Positions 1 through 8,815 of a stretch of 64,000 bases of DNA are shown in pieces. The notes under the pieces are model-generated. The model was not told where the DNA came from. It was given only the letters and a program-made list of their open reading frames with translations, and did not search any database. The DNA lies in NCBI GenBank assembly GCA_964491265.1, contig CAZBFP010000003.1, forward strand, positions 62,001 through 126,000, given 5' to 3'. How positions within the stretch are numbered: the stretch's first letter is position 1; the number at the start of each line of letters is the position of its first letter. The stretch comes from JBBAGC01 sp964491265. GTDB taxonomy: Bacteria; Spirochaetota; UBA4802; UBA5550. Position numbers and translations under genes: made by a program.

Positions 1-405
1 TATACACTGTCCGCTGTAGATGAGATTATTTACATCATTAAGAGCGTCAAAATTTCTGATGGTAGTTACGCCGTGCTTTTTGAAAAGCTTTGCATGAAGA
101 TCTATTATATCGCTGCTTTGCGATTCAAGCCCTACAACGTTTACCCCTCTTGCAAGCGTCTGCAGATTAACATCGGGTCCCACAACTTCGCGGAACCTGT
201 CCATCATTTTAAATGAGTCTTCATTGCTGTAAAAGTAGGGTGACTGGAACATTGCTCCGCCGCCAGATTCAAAATGGCTTATCCCTGCATTTTTAGCAGC
301 TTCAACAGCAGGCATGAAATCCTCGGTGAAAACCCGTGCGCCGAATACTGACTGGAAACCGTCACGGAATGCTGTTACCATTACGTCGATTTTTTTTATA
401 CTCAT
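1..405 (-). CDS. Carboxyltransferase (pyruvate carboxylase subunit B / oxaloacetate decarboxylase alpha type), partial
   Basis: Only the first 135 codons are present; the gene runs off the left edge of the window. The translation begins MSIKKIDVMVTAFRDGFQS and continues with HFESGGGAMFQS, NLQTLARGVNVVG and KKHGVTTIRNFDALNDV. These are hallmarks of the HMG-CoA-lyase-like TIM-barrel carboxyltransferases that move CO2 between carboxybiotin and pyruvate/oxaloacetate. The RDGFQS segment carries the family's metal-site Asp. The ATG has a G-rich Shine-Dalgarno (AGGGGG) about nine bases upstream. A biotin carrier domain, if any, lies outside the window, so a catabolic decarboxylase and an anaplerotic carboxylase cannot be told apart. 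Confidence 0.85.
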   Translation of the reverse strand, partial: MSIKKIDVMVTAFRDGFQSVFGARVFTEDFMPAVEAAKNAGISHFESGGGAMFQSPYFYSNEDSFKMMDRFREVVGPDVNLQTLARGVNVVGLESQSSDIIDLHAKLFKKHGVTTIRNFDALNDVNNLIYSGQCI

Positions 406-475
406 TTAGCTGTAACCCCCTGCTGAATTTTTTCATGATATTTTTTACGGTTTATTTCAGATTAAATCATGTAAG

Positions 476-511
476 ATCTACCCTGAAATATAGTCATATT
501 TCAGGGTAGAT
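476..511. repeat. Perfect 16-bp inverted repeat between divergent genes
   Basis: ATCTACCCTGAAATAT at 476-491 and its exact reverse complement at 496-511 are separated by AGTC. The structure sits 71 bases upstream of the minus-strand carboxyltransferase start and 174 bases upstream of the plus-strand PPDK-like start, so it is not downstream of either gene. It could be a shared operator or an mRNA leader hairpin; the sequence does not decide. Confidence 0.7.
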
Positions 512-634
512 GTAAATTGAATAAGTTAATAATTTATGTCAATAAAAAGATATCCTTTTAATTGCATAATCTCCGGGGCCGGATCCCGGCAGAAGTGATG
601 AGTTAAATTTGCCTGAGTATTAATGATAATTTTA

Positions 635-662
635 TTGACTCACAGCTTTTTATTAATAATAC
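635..662 (+). promoter_or_regulatory. Predicted sigma-70-type promoter of the acyl-CoA operon
   Basis: TTGACT (635-640), a 16-base spacer and TAATAC (657-662) match the -35/-10 consensus well. The start codon at 685 would lie within a very short leader containing a modest GGGG ribosome site (about 675-678). Confidence 0.5.
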
Positions 663-684
663 TTCTATCTTGCGGGGTTAATAA

Positions 685-3600
685 ATGGATATATTTTCTG
701 ACAGCTGTAAAGAGATGACGCTGGTTGATGATGCAAGCGCTGTTCTTTTGGATCTCTGCGGTGAAAAAGATACTGAAGTTATAAGGGGTAAACTGGTTGA
801 TATAGTACTCTTTCTCCGCTTTGAACTTAAAACAAAGGGGAGCCTGAAGGGTGAAAAAACCGAATCTCTGGGAGATCTTGAATCATCTGTAGTCGCTTTT
901 CTTGATAAATATGACGGCAGTGCCTTTGAAGAGCTTTATTCTATAGTATATGAGCTTATAAGGCTTATACCTAAATTCAATATTTATGGAATTGATATTA
1001 CTGAACTGCGTGATATCGCTCATGATTTTGATGCTGAGCTGCGATATGATGAGGTTTTCGGATCAATTGCTTCCGATATAAGAAAGCTTACGCACCAGCA
1101 TCTCTCTGACAGGCTGATTATTAAAATTGAAAAGTTTGAAGCATTCCTTAAATCTTCAAAACCTTCAGCAATGATAGAGGGGAGTACTGTTGTAAATGCC
1201 ACAAGGGAGGACAAGGATGATCTTCTTGACTCGGAGGTTTTTAAGGAGCTTATTAATCTCAAAGACAGGCTTAAGGTTGCATGGTCTGACCGCGGAGATA
1301 ACCGGGATCATCTATCAAGGGAGGAGTTTTTTAAGGTTATAGAGACAAATCTTGCAGGGCTGATTACCGGTGAAATAAAATCTCTTCCATCATTCAGCAA
1401 GGTGATCTCTTATGTAAATAAGGCAAAGAGCAGACTTCAGGAGGAGGACTGGATCGATATTTCACTGGGGAGACTTCGCTATTACCTTAAAAAACTTATT
1501 GAGGAGATTACTGTAACAGGGATAGAAAATAAGGGGGAGGTGCTTTTCCGCCTTATAACTATTGATTCACTTCTTGAACAGATTTCATTTATTTATTATT
1601 CCAATATTGTTAATTCAAAACATAGAATTATTGATGACAGTAATTATATAGACTCACTCCATATTCTTATTGAACTGGCTCTCTGCACAAGGGCTGTTGG
1701 CTACGGCACAAAAATTCTGGGCCGCTTCGCATTCCTTGTTGAAAATCTTCTTGAACAGCTCGATGTCCGGCCCGACAGGGTGGCTCATCTCCCCAGCATT
1801 GTTGAAGCGATGAATTCGGAGCTGGAAAATAATTTTCTCTCTCTTAAAGAGCTTTATTCACACTGTCTGATGAATAAAAATAATGCCCCTGCATTAACAT
1901 CCATACTTAATAATATTATTCGTGAAAAGACAACTCATCTTCTCGGTAATCTGATTAACAGCATAAAAAATTATGATGATAGAAAGGTGATGGAGCCTTT
2001 CTTTAAACTTCTTGAGAGGGTAGAGAATAAAAAGGATTTAAGTATCAGGGATTTTGTTTACTCATTTGGTACAGATATTGAAGGGGATAGCGGGATTTTA
2101 GAGGGACCTGAGTTTATGGGGGGGAAGGGGTTTTCCCAGATAAGAAATTCCCGGATAATAAAATCAACAAAGCTCCCTGATTTTAATGTGCCCATGGGGC
2201 ATGGTTTCAGCACTCTTACATATTATTACATAAAAAATAATATTTTTTCTATTGATGATCTCAGAGATGAAATAATAAAAATCGTTGCCTCTGTAGAAAA
2301 AAGGACCGGAAGAGTTTTCGGAAATGGTGCAAATCCGCTGCTTCTTATGGCAAGGTCGGGAGCTGTTATGTCAATGCCCGGAATGCTCGAAACAGTAAGT
2401 CATATAGGGATGAATAGAGAAATTACAGAAGAGTGGGCCCGTACACTTAAAGAACCGGCCAGGGCATACCAGGCCTATATAAATTTTATGCTCAGTTATG
2501 CTAAGAGTGTTCTTGGAATAGATACAACAGCTATGATTAAGGAGACAGGCTTTGACAGCTATGTGTCGGTTTTCAGGGAAGGGCTTTTTATAATGCGGGA
2601 TGTGGCTGAAGTCCTTTATGAGCTTATAAATGGTGCTGTTAAAGGAGGAATACCTGATGATCCATATGAACAGCTTTACAGGTCGGTAATTGCGGTTTTT
2701 GAATCTTTTAATAAAGATGTGGTGCAGAGACAGATTAAGCATACCGGTATTCCTGACCAGTTCCAGACCGGCTGTCTTATTCAGGAGTGTGTCCCTGTCC
2801 TTTCCGGCGGTGACTGTTCAGGTGTTTTTTTTACAAGGAATCCTAATACAGGGAGGATGGGGAGCAGGTATGATGAGCAGATTGAGTTCAGTGACGGATT
2901 TTTCGGGGATGTAATCGCTGACGGTACTATTACACCGGGGAATACTGAGGATTTTATAAAGATGTATCCTGAAAAGTATGAAGCTTTTAAAAAATTTAAG
3001 CATTATGATGAGAGGATACAGAGATTCCCCACAGATATTGAATTTGCAATAAGAAACGGAGTAACATATATTGTTCAGTCCAGAGTGCTGAAACAGTCTC
3101 CAATCGCCCGGATAATCAACAGCTATGAGTTTTATAAAGAGAATATTTACACAAAGTATAAACTTATCAAGAGGACAGCATTCGGACTTAATAAAAAGAT
3201 TATAGCAAAGTATCTTGACCGTAAGGCCCTTAGTGATGCGCCGGTAATAACTCAGGGTAAACCTGTTAATGGCGGCGCAGTGAGGGGAAGGATTATTAAG
3301 GATCAGAATAATATCAGCAGGTTTGAGGGGCCTCTTATTTTCATTACTGAGAGTAATGTCCCACCTAAGGTTATTATGGATGAAGACCGTTTTTTCGGTT
3401 ATCTTTCAACTGAGGGTGGTGTAACTTCCCATGCTGCACTTGTGGCAATAGGTGAAGGTAAGCCCTGCGTTACTGATATTGCCTGGTCTCATGGAGAAAA
3501 TGATGACGAGATAATTCTTGGAACTACTCTGCTCCACGAAGGGGATTACATTACCCTTGATGCGAATACGGGGCAGATATATAGTAAGGATATACCGATT

Positions 3601-3708
3601 CTCGAAGTTTCTATTGTTGATAGTGAGTATAAGGAAATTAAGGAAGAAATATTATCCGTTATAGAAGAACTTGTCAGTCCTGTTGAAAAAGAGATGAGAG
3701 GGGTATAA
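685..3708 (+). CDS. PPDK-like PEP-utilising protein without the C-terminal PEP barrel
   Basis: The protein has 1007 residues. Residues about 478-830 resemble the pyruvate phosphate dikinase nucleotide-binding region: GGKGFSQIRNS, RSGAVMSMPGMLETV near 556, GVFFTRNPNTG near 712 and DIEFAIRNGVTYIVQSR. Near 910 is the phosphohistidine swivelling-domain motif TEGGVTSHAALVA, with the expected catalytic His. The chain ends about 90 residues later, so the PEP/pyruvate TIM barrel of PPDK is missing. In its place is a mostly helical N-terminal region of about 475 residues that I do not recognise. It leads a tight operon with two crotonases and an acyl-CoA synthetase. A role in phosphoryl transfer is inferred; the acceptor is unknown. 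Confidence 0.75.
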   Translation: MDIFSDSCKEMTLVDDASAVLLDLCGEKDTEVIRGKLVDIVLFLRFELKTKGSLKGEKTESLGDLESSVVAFLDKYDGSAFEELYSIVYELIRLIPKFNIYGIDITELRDIAHDFDAELRYDEVFGSIASDIRKLTHQHLSDRLIIKIEKFEAFLKSSKPSAMIEGSTVVNATREDKDDLLDSEVFKELINLKDRLKVAWSDRGDNRDHLSREEFFKVIETNLAGLITGEIKSLPSFSKVISYVNKAKSRLQEEDWIDISLGRLRYYLKKLIEEITVTGIENKGEVLFRLITIDSLLEQISFIYYSNIVNSKHRIIDDSNYIDSLHILIELALCTRAVGYGTKILGRFAFLVENLLEQLDVRPDRVAHLPSIVEAMNSELENNFLSLKELYSHCLMNKNNAPALTSILNNIIREKTTHLLGNLINSIKNYDDRKVMEPFFKLLERVENKKDLSIRDFVYSFGTDIEGDSGILEGPEFMGGKGFSQIRNSRIIKSTKLPDFNVPMGHGFSTLTYYYIKNNIFSIDDLRDEIIKIVASVEKRTGRVFGNGANPLLLMARSGAVMSMPGMLETVSHIGMNREITEEWARTLKEPARAYQAYINFMLSYAKSVLGIDTTAMIKETGFDSYVSVFREGLFIMRDVAEVLYELINGAVKGGIPDDPYEQLYRSVIAVFESFNKDVVQRQIKHTGIPDQFQTGCLIQECVPVLSGGDCSGVFFTRNPNTGRMGSRYDEQIEFSDGFFGDVIADGTITPGNTEDFIKMYPEKYEAFKKFKHYDERIQRFPTDIEFAIRNGVTYIVQSRVLKQSPIARIINSYEFYKENIYTKYKLIKRTAFGLNKKIIAKYLDRKALSDAPVITQGKPVNGGAVRGRIIKDQNNISRFEGPLIFITESNVPPKVIMDEDRFFGYLSTEGGVTSHAALVAIGEGKPCVTDIAWSHGENDDEIILGTTLLHEGDYITLDANTGQIYSKDIPILEVSIVDSEYKEIKEEILSVIEELVSPVEKEMRGV

Positions 3709-3711
3709 TAG

Positions 3712-4521
3712 ATGAACTATGAAACAATAATTTTTGAAAAAATTAATAATACCGGGATTATAAGGCTTAACAGACCGGAAAGGATGAATGCTGTATCTGA
3801 AGAGATGTACAGAGAGCTTATAGATCTGCTGGAAAGGCTTGAGGCAGATAGTGACGTGAGGGTACTGGTTCTTACAGGTTCTGTGAGGATTAAAGATGGG
3901 GTAGAGAAACAGGCTTTCTGCGCAGGAGCTGATTTGAAAAAACATTCATCAGGCGAGAGAACTGCAGAGCAGCGGAAGGAATATATTTATCTGGCACATA
4001 AAGCAAATCTGAAGCTTTATACATTCCATAAACCTGTAATAGCAGCTATTAATGGGCCGGCCAGAGGTGCAGGCGCGGAAATGGCTGCAAATTGTGATTT
4101 TATAATTATGGCAGATGATGCTTCAATAGGTTTCCCCGAGGTAGGCCTGGGGACTTTTGTCGGCGGGGGAGTTACAAAGATTCTTCCTGAACTTCTGGGG
4201 ATAAAAAAAGCGAGGGAGCTTATTTATACAGGGAGGGTTCTCAGCGGAGTCCAGGCTGTGGATTACGGACTGGCATCAGCCTCTTATCCGGTAAATGAAC
4301 TCATGTTCCGCTCAATGGAATTTGCTGATTTTATAGCTTCCCAGGCCCCGGTTTCAGTATCTCTGGCGAAAAAAAATCTTCAGCTTTCACCGGGAAGAGA
4401 TATTGAAACAGTTCTGGAGATGGAAGCGGAGGGGATTCTTTCATGTATGGGAACAGATGACTGGAAAGAGGGTATAACTGCATTTAATGAAAAAAGAAAA
4501 CCGGTCTACAGGGGGAGATAA
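3712..4521 (+). CDS. Enoyl-CoA hydratase/isomerase family protein (crotonase)
   Basis: This is a 269-residue crotonase-fold protein. The first oxyanion-hole segment is AFCAGADLKKHSS and the second is INGPARGAGAEMAANCDF. They are followed by ASIGFPEVGLGTFVGGG, which covers the usual acidic catalytic positions (E in FPEVGLG). The family hydrates, isomerises or cleaves acyl-CoA thioesters in the cytoplasm. The gene starts four bases after the PPDK-like gene and abuts the acyl-CoA synthetase, so translation is probably coupled. A second crotonase closes the operon, suggesting two successive acyl-CoA steps. The actual substrate cannot be read from the sequence. Confidence 0.88.
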   Translation: MNYETIIFEKINNTGIIRLNRPERMNAVSEEMYRELIDLLERLEADSDVRVLVLTGSVRIKDGVEKQAFCAGADLKKHSSGERTAEQRKEYIYLAHKANLKLYTFHKPVIAAINGPARGAGAEMAANCDFIIMADDASIGFPEVGLGTFVGGGVTKILPELLGIKKARELIYTGRVLSGVQAVDYGLASASYPVNELMFRSMEFADFIASQAPVSVSLAKKNLQLSPGRDIETVLEMEAEGILSCMGTDDWKEGITAFNEKRKPVYRGR

Positions 4522-6680
4522 ATGGAAAGTAATCAGCTGAATGATATATTTTTTGCCAGGTCTGTTGCAATAATAGGTGCGTCAACAAATGAAACCAAGC
4601 GGGGCTACAGGGCAATCGAGACCCTTCTCCGGGAAAAATATGAGGGGAAAATTTATCCGGTAAATCCCAGACTTGACACAGTGCTTGGCCTTAAATGCTA
4701 TCATAATATAATGGAAATTCGTGAAGATGTGGATGTAGCCCTTATTACCACACCGGCTGAATCTATCCCCGGTATACTGGAGGAGTGCAGCAAAAAAAAT
4801 GTAAAGGGTGCGGTTATTATTTCCGGGGGCTTTGGAGAGCTGGGGACTAAAGGGAAGCAGAAAGAGAAGGAAATCGCTGCTATTGCTGCAAAAAATAATA
4901 TCCGGATTATCGGGCCTAATACTTCAGGAATGATGAGTCTGCATAATAAGCTTAACCTGGTTGGAATTCAGGATGTGCCGAAAGGGGATATAGCCCTTTT
5001 ATCTCAAAGCGGCAATATTGCCCTTCATATTATAACAGAAGCCGGCCTCCGGAGTAATGTGGGTTTTTCACATTATGTTGGTGTAGGTAACGAAGCTGAT
5101 CTTAAATTTCATGAATATCTGAAATACTTTGAGGATGATAAGTCTACCAAAGCGATAGTTATGTATGTGGAGGGGATGAGAGAGGGGCGAAGTTTCCTTC
5201 AACAGGCTTATCAGACAACAAGAAAGAAGCCTATAATTCTTCTTAAAAGCGGAAGGACAGCCACAGGGATGAGATCTGCCGGCTCCCACACAGGCGCTCT
5301 TGCCGGGATATCGGAGGTGGCAAGGACCGCTTTCAGAAGAGCAGGTATTATTACAATAGACAATCTTGATGAGCTTTTCCCTGTGACAGAAACCCTGGCA
5401 TCCCTCCCCCCTATTCATAAAAACCGGGTGGCTATACTTGCAGATGGGGGGGGCACGCAACAATTGCTGCTGATATGCTCAGTGATTACGGTGTTGAGAT
5501 CCCCCTTCTAAGTGAAAAGACCCAGAAAAAACTTTCGGAAATCCTTCCTGCTAATGCTTCATTGAAAAACCCTGTTGATGTTGCCGGTGGAACAGATGAC
5601 AATCCTTCAGTTTTTGCAGATTGTGCTAAAATAATTCTGAATGATCCCTCTGTGGACGGGCTGATTATAGTGGGACTCTTTGGCGGATATTCGATCCGTT
5701 TTGCTGATAAGCTGAGATTTATGGAGGAGGATGCTGCTCATCAGATGGGGAAGCTGGTAAAAAAAATCGGAAAGCCGATAATCCTTCAGAGTCTTTATGC
5801 CCTTAAGAATACCCATTCGCTGGAGCTTTTACGTTATTACGGAATTCCTGTATATGAATCGCTCGGTATTGCATGCAGGTGTGTCCATTCCCTTTCCCAT
5901 TATGGCAGGTATCTTAATCATACTGAAAAAAGGCCTGTACATTTTGTTTTTAACTGGAGACAGAGAGCTAAAGCGGAATGTATTGAGATAATTAATAAAG
6001 CTAAAAGTGAGGGGCGACGGGCGCTTCTTGAAACCGAAGCTAAAAGAATAATTGCCCTTCATAAGGCCCCTGTTTCAGATGAGGCTATTGCAACAAGTGC
6101 GAATGAGGCTGTTAAACTGGCCAAGAGGATCGGCGGAAAGGTAGTGCTCAAGATTGTATCACAGGATATCCTTCATAAAAGTGATGCAGGCGGTGTTAAG
6201 GTTAACCTTGAAACAGATGATGAGATACGATCTGCCTTTGACAAGATAATATCAAATGTAAAAGATTATAAGCCTGATGCAGATATAAAAGGGTGTCTTG
6301 TCTCTCCAATGGCTGACAAGGGGGTCGAGATTATAATCGGAACAAAAATTGATGATCAGTTCGGGCCTGTTATAATGGCAGGACTGGGGGGTATACTTGT
6401 TGAGGTACTGAAAGATGTTGCATTCAGGGTTCTCCCTATTACGCGAACTTCAGCAAAGGGGATGCTTTCTGACATAAAATCTGCGCCGATTCTTAACGGT
6501 ATACGGGGGGAGCAGCCTGTTGACAAGAAGGCAATAGTTGATCTCCTCCTTGTAGTTTCTGAAATTATTGAGTCCTATCCTGATATACAGGAGATGGATC
6601 TTAATCCGGTTATTGCAAGAAATGATGGTTTATCTATTGTAGATGCGAGAATTATTCTTAAAGAGGAGGATGTAAAATAA
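4522..6680 (+). pseudogene. ADP-forming acyl-CoA synthetase (fused alpha/beta), broken by a one-base deletion in a poly-G tract
   Basis: Two overlapping frames (4522-5511 and 5475-6680) together make one NDP-forming acetyl/acyl-CoA synthetase of about 719 residues. The first holds the CoA-binding Rossmann domain (VAIIGASTNETKRGYRA) and the ligase domain with the likely phospho-His segment AGSHTGALAG. The second holds the ATP-grasp half (KIVSQDILHKSDAGGVKVNL, GLGGILVEVLKDVAFRV, MDLNPV). The frame is lost in an 8-G run at 5446-5453. One extra G would restore DGGGHATIAADMLSDYG, the expected junction. The enzyme makes ATP from acyl-CoA, ADP and Pi, which suits the operon. The break could be a sequencing or assembly error, true decay, or slippage; all remaining motifs look intact, which argues for a recent or artefactual lesion. 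Confidence 0.85.
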
Positions 6681-7468
6681 TGAGTAAATGTATAACTGTT
6701 GAATATAAAGGTACTGTGGCTGTTCTTACCATGATCAGACCGGAGAAGCTTAATCCTCTCGATCTTGAAGCAGGGAAAGAGATAAGGGGTGCAATAGATG
6801 AAATTTCAGGGAAAGGGGTCAGAGCCCTTCTGATAACAGGTTCAGGAAGGGGTTTCAGTGCCGGAGGCGATATCAAAGGGATGCTTGATTCAATTGCAAA
6901 GGGTGAACCTGAAAAGTTTATGGATGATTTAACCAGTGAACTTTATGCTATAGGGCTTATGTTGAGGAAACTTCCATTCCCTGCAATTGCCGCGGTTAAC
7001 GGGCATGCGGTTGGTGCAGGCATGAATCTTGCACTTTGCTGCGATTATATTATTGCTTCAGAGAAAGCCATGTTTGCCCAGAGTTTTTCCAAACTCGCTT
7101 TGATACCGGGCTTCGGCGGCACTCATCTTCTTGTCAATCAGCTCCCATGGCAGAAGGCTTGTGAAATCGCTTTCTCAGGTGACCCTCTTACTGCAGCAGA
7201 GATGAAGGACCTGGGCTTTGTCAACAGGATCGTTCATGAAGATGATCTTATGACTGAAGCTATGGCTGCTGCTGAAAAGTTTGCATCTGGCCCAACACTT
7301 ACATTTGCAAGAACAAAGGAACTCTTCCTGAGGGGGATAGGAGCCCCCTTTGAGGAGCATCTTGATTATGAAAGGGGGCTGCAGGTAAAATCTGCCGGAA
7401 CCGGTGACTATGCTGAAGGTGTTCGGGCAATGAACAGGGGTGAAAAACCGGAATTTAAAGGGAATTAG
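6680..7468 (+). CDS. Enoyl-CoA hydratase/isomerase family protein (second crotonase)
   Basis: This 262-residue crotonase has GRGFSAGGDIKGMLDS and VNGHAVGAGMNLALCCDY forming the oxyanion hole, and KLALIPGFGGTHLL in the active-site loop. Its ATG overlaps the stop codon of the acyl-CoA synthetase (TAATG), so it is translationally coupled as the last gene of the operon. The usual second catalytic Glu position is replaced by Gly (LIPGFGG), as in several isomerase-like or decarboxylase-like crotonases. A simple hydratase assignment is therefore less sure than for the upstream paralogue. Confidence 0.87.
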   Translation: MSKCITVEYKGTVAVLTMIRPEKLNPLDLEAGKEIRGAIDEISGKGVRALLITGSGRGFSAGGDIKGMLDSIAKGEPEKFMDDLTSELYAIGLMLRKLPFPAIAAVNGHAVGAGMNLALCCDYIIASEKAMFAQSFSKLALIPGFGGTHLLVNQLPWQKACEIAFSGDPLTAAEMKDLGFVNRIVHEDDLMTEAMAAAEKFASGPTLTFARTKELFLRGIGAPFEEHLDYERGLQVKSAGTGDYAEGVRAMNRGEKPEFKGN

Positions 7469-8811
7469 AAAGTAAACCCTGCAGATACGCTGAATTCGCT
7501 ATTGCCAGTCTCCATATTCCGGGCATAGTTGAAGCCTATGGGCGGAACAGCAACCCGTTTAAGATAAAAGAGAATTCCCGCGCCGGGGCCATTGAAAATA
7601 TATGATTTATCCTCATTGCTGAAGATTCCATGTTCCCAGAAAGTGAGTAGTGTCACCGCGCCCCAGTTGTATTTTAAAAAAGGAAATTCGTATGATATTG
7701 TGCCAGTGGCGAATTTATCAGATGTAATAATATCAGCGGGAAGAGTGCGGAAACCGGTTTTGCCGCCGATTCTTTTGCGTGCAATCCCGTGGGCTGTACC
7801 GTAATATCCCGCTGTATATAGAGTAATTCGGTGAAACGATAAAACTTTTATTGAGTAATCCATATTTATTTCTGTTGAGTAGTATCTCTTTGAATCTTTA
7901 ATAAGAGGTATAAACTCTGATGCTTCATAATTAAATCTGAATCCGTAGTAAAAGTATTCATAGTATTTCAGCGAATTTATATTGAAAAGAAATGCAGCAC
8001 GAAAGTCCTCCCGAGATTCAGGAATATTGTAGCTTTTACTGTAATTATCGTCAACCGTGAGCATCTGATGCGATCCGGAAATATAAAAAAAATATCTGCT
8101 GCTGAATCCGTAACCGAGATCGAGTCTTGCAACATTTTCTCTTGATTTGTATTTACTTAGAAGATACCCTTCCGGATCACCATTCTGGTATATAAAATTC
8201 TTATGAATCAGAAAAAGGTTAAGCCTGAAATCTGAATTGAGGAGAGAGTGGTCAGTATAGCCTAATATTCCGCTCCAGCCCGATTCGGACCAGGTTGCAC
8301 CTGTGAAAAGGTTTTTCCCGTATCCCATGAGGTTTGACTCAAGAATATAGAGGCCGTAAGCAGTATTTCTGCTGTTGCTTGAAAACATGGGTATCGGAAT
8401 TATAGTAAATTTTTCAGATACTATAATCTGAATAACAGCCATTCCCGATTCATTGATGTATAAAACTTCTATGTCGCTGAAAATATTTTTTCTCTTAAGC
8501 CTGTTGACAAATTCGTGCGGATCAAATGCGGAAACATTATCCCCCGGCTTAGTATCTGTCTGGTTAAGGATGTAGCTCAGCCTGGTTTTCTTTAAACCCA
8601 GCACCCTGAATTCTCTAATAGCCAGGTCTCCGTTATTTATAATAAACTCAACTTTCTGACTTAAAAGATATTCTCTGCTGTATTTATAGTTATTGTCATT
8701 ACCGTTATTAGTAGACGCAGCAGCAGAATAACAGAAGAAAAGCAGTAATAGCTGGGAGAGTAAAAGGGATGCTGTTGTTTTTCGTATAGTCAGCTTAATG
8801 TATAAATTCAT
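7465..8811 (-). CDS. Omp85/BamA-like outer-membrane protein with one POTRA domain
   Basis: The product has 448 residues from ATG 8811, preceded by GGA seven bases upstream; an in-frame ATG at 8823 is the alternative. A signal peptide (KTTASLLLSQLLLLFF...) is followed by one POTRA-like unit with IREFRVLGLKKTRLSYIL and LKRKNIFSDIEVLY. The remainder alternates like a beta-barrel and ends in SAGFTF with a terminal Phe, the usual BAM recognition signature. It overlaps the end of mtaB and is probably cotranscribed. Its cargo, or whether it inserts or secretes proteins, cannot be told. It is far shorter than BamA, which has five POTRAs. Confidence 0.7.
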   Translation of the reverse strand: MNLYIKLTIRKTTASLLLSQLLLLFFCYSAAASTNNGNDNNYKYSREYLLSQKVEFIINNGDLAIREFRVLGLKKTRLSYILNQTDTKPGDNVSAFDPHEFVNRLKRKNIFSDIEVLYINESGMAVIQIIVSEKFTIIPIPMFSSNSRNTAYGLYILESNLMGYGKNLFTGATWSESGWSGILGYTDHSLLNSDFRLNLFLIHKNFIYQNGDPEGYLLSKYKSRENVARLDLGYGFSSRYFFYISGSHQMLTVDDNYSKSYNIPESREDFRAAFLFNINSLKYYEYFYYGFRFNYEASEFIPLIKDSKRYYSTEINMDYSIKVLSFHRITLYTAGYYGTAHGIARKRIGGKTGFRTLPADIITSDKFATGTISYEFPFLKYNWGAVTLLTFWEHGIFSNEDKSYIFNGPGAGILFYLKRVAVPPIGFNYARNMETGNSEFSVSAGFTF

Positions 8812-8815
8812 ATCA

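Noticed and set aside
525..640. Possible ninth copy of element family 1 in reverse orientation
   Set aside because: AGATATCcTTTTA and a GGCCGGatcCCGGC hairpin are reminiscent, but the ends do not match well enough to call.
7592..7804. A 70-residue plus-strand frame opposite the Omp85-like gene
   Set aside because: Antisense shadow of a gene with a clear signal peptide, POTRA and barrel.
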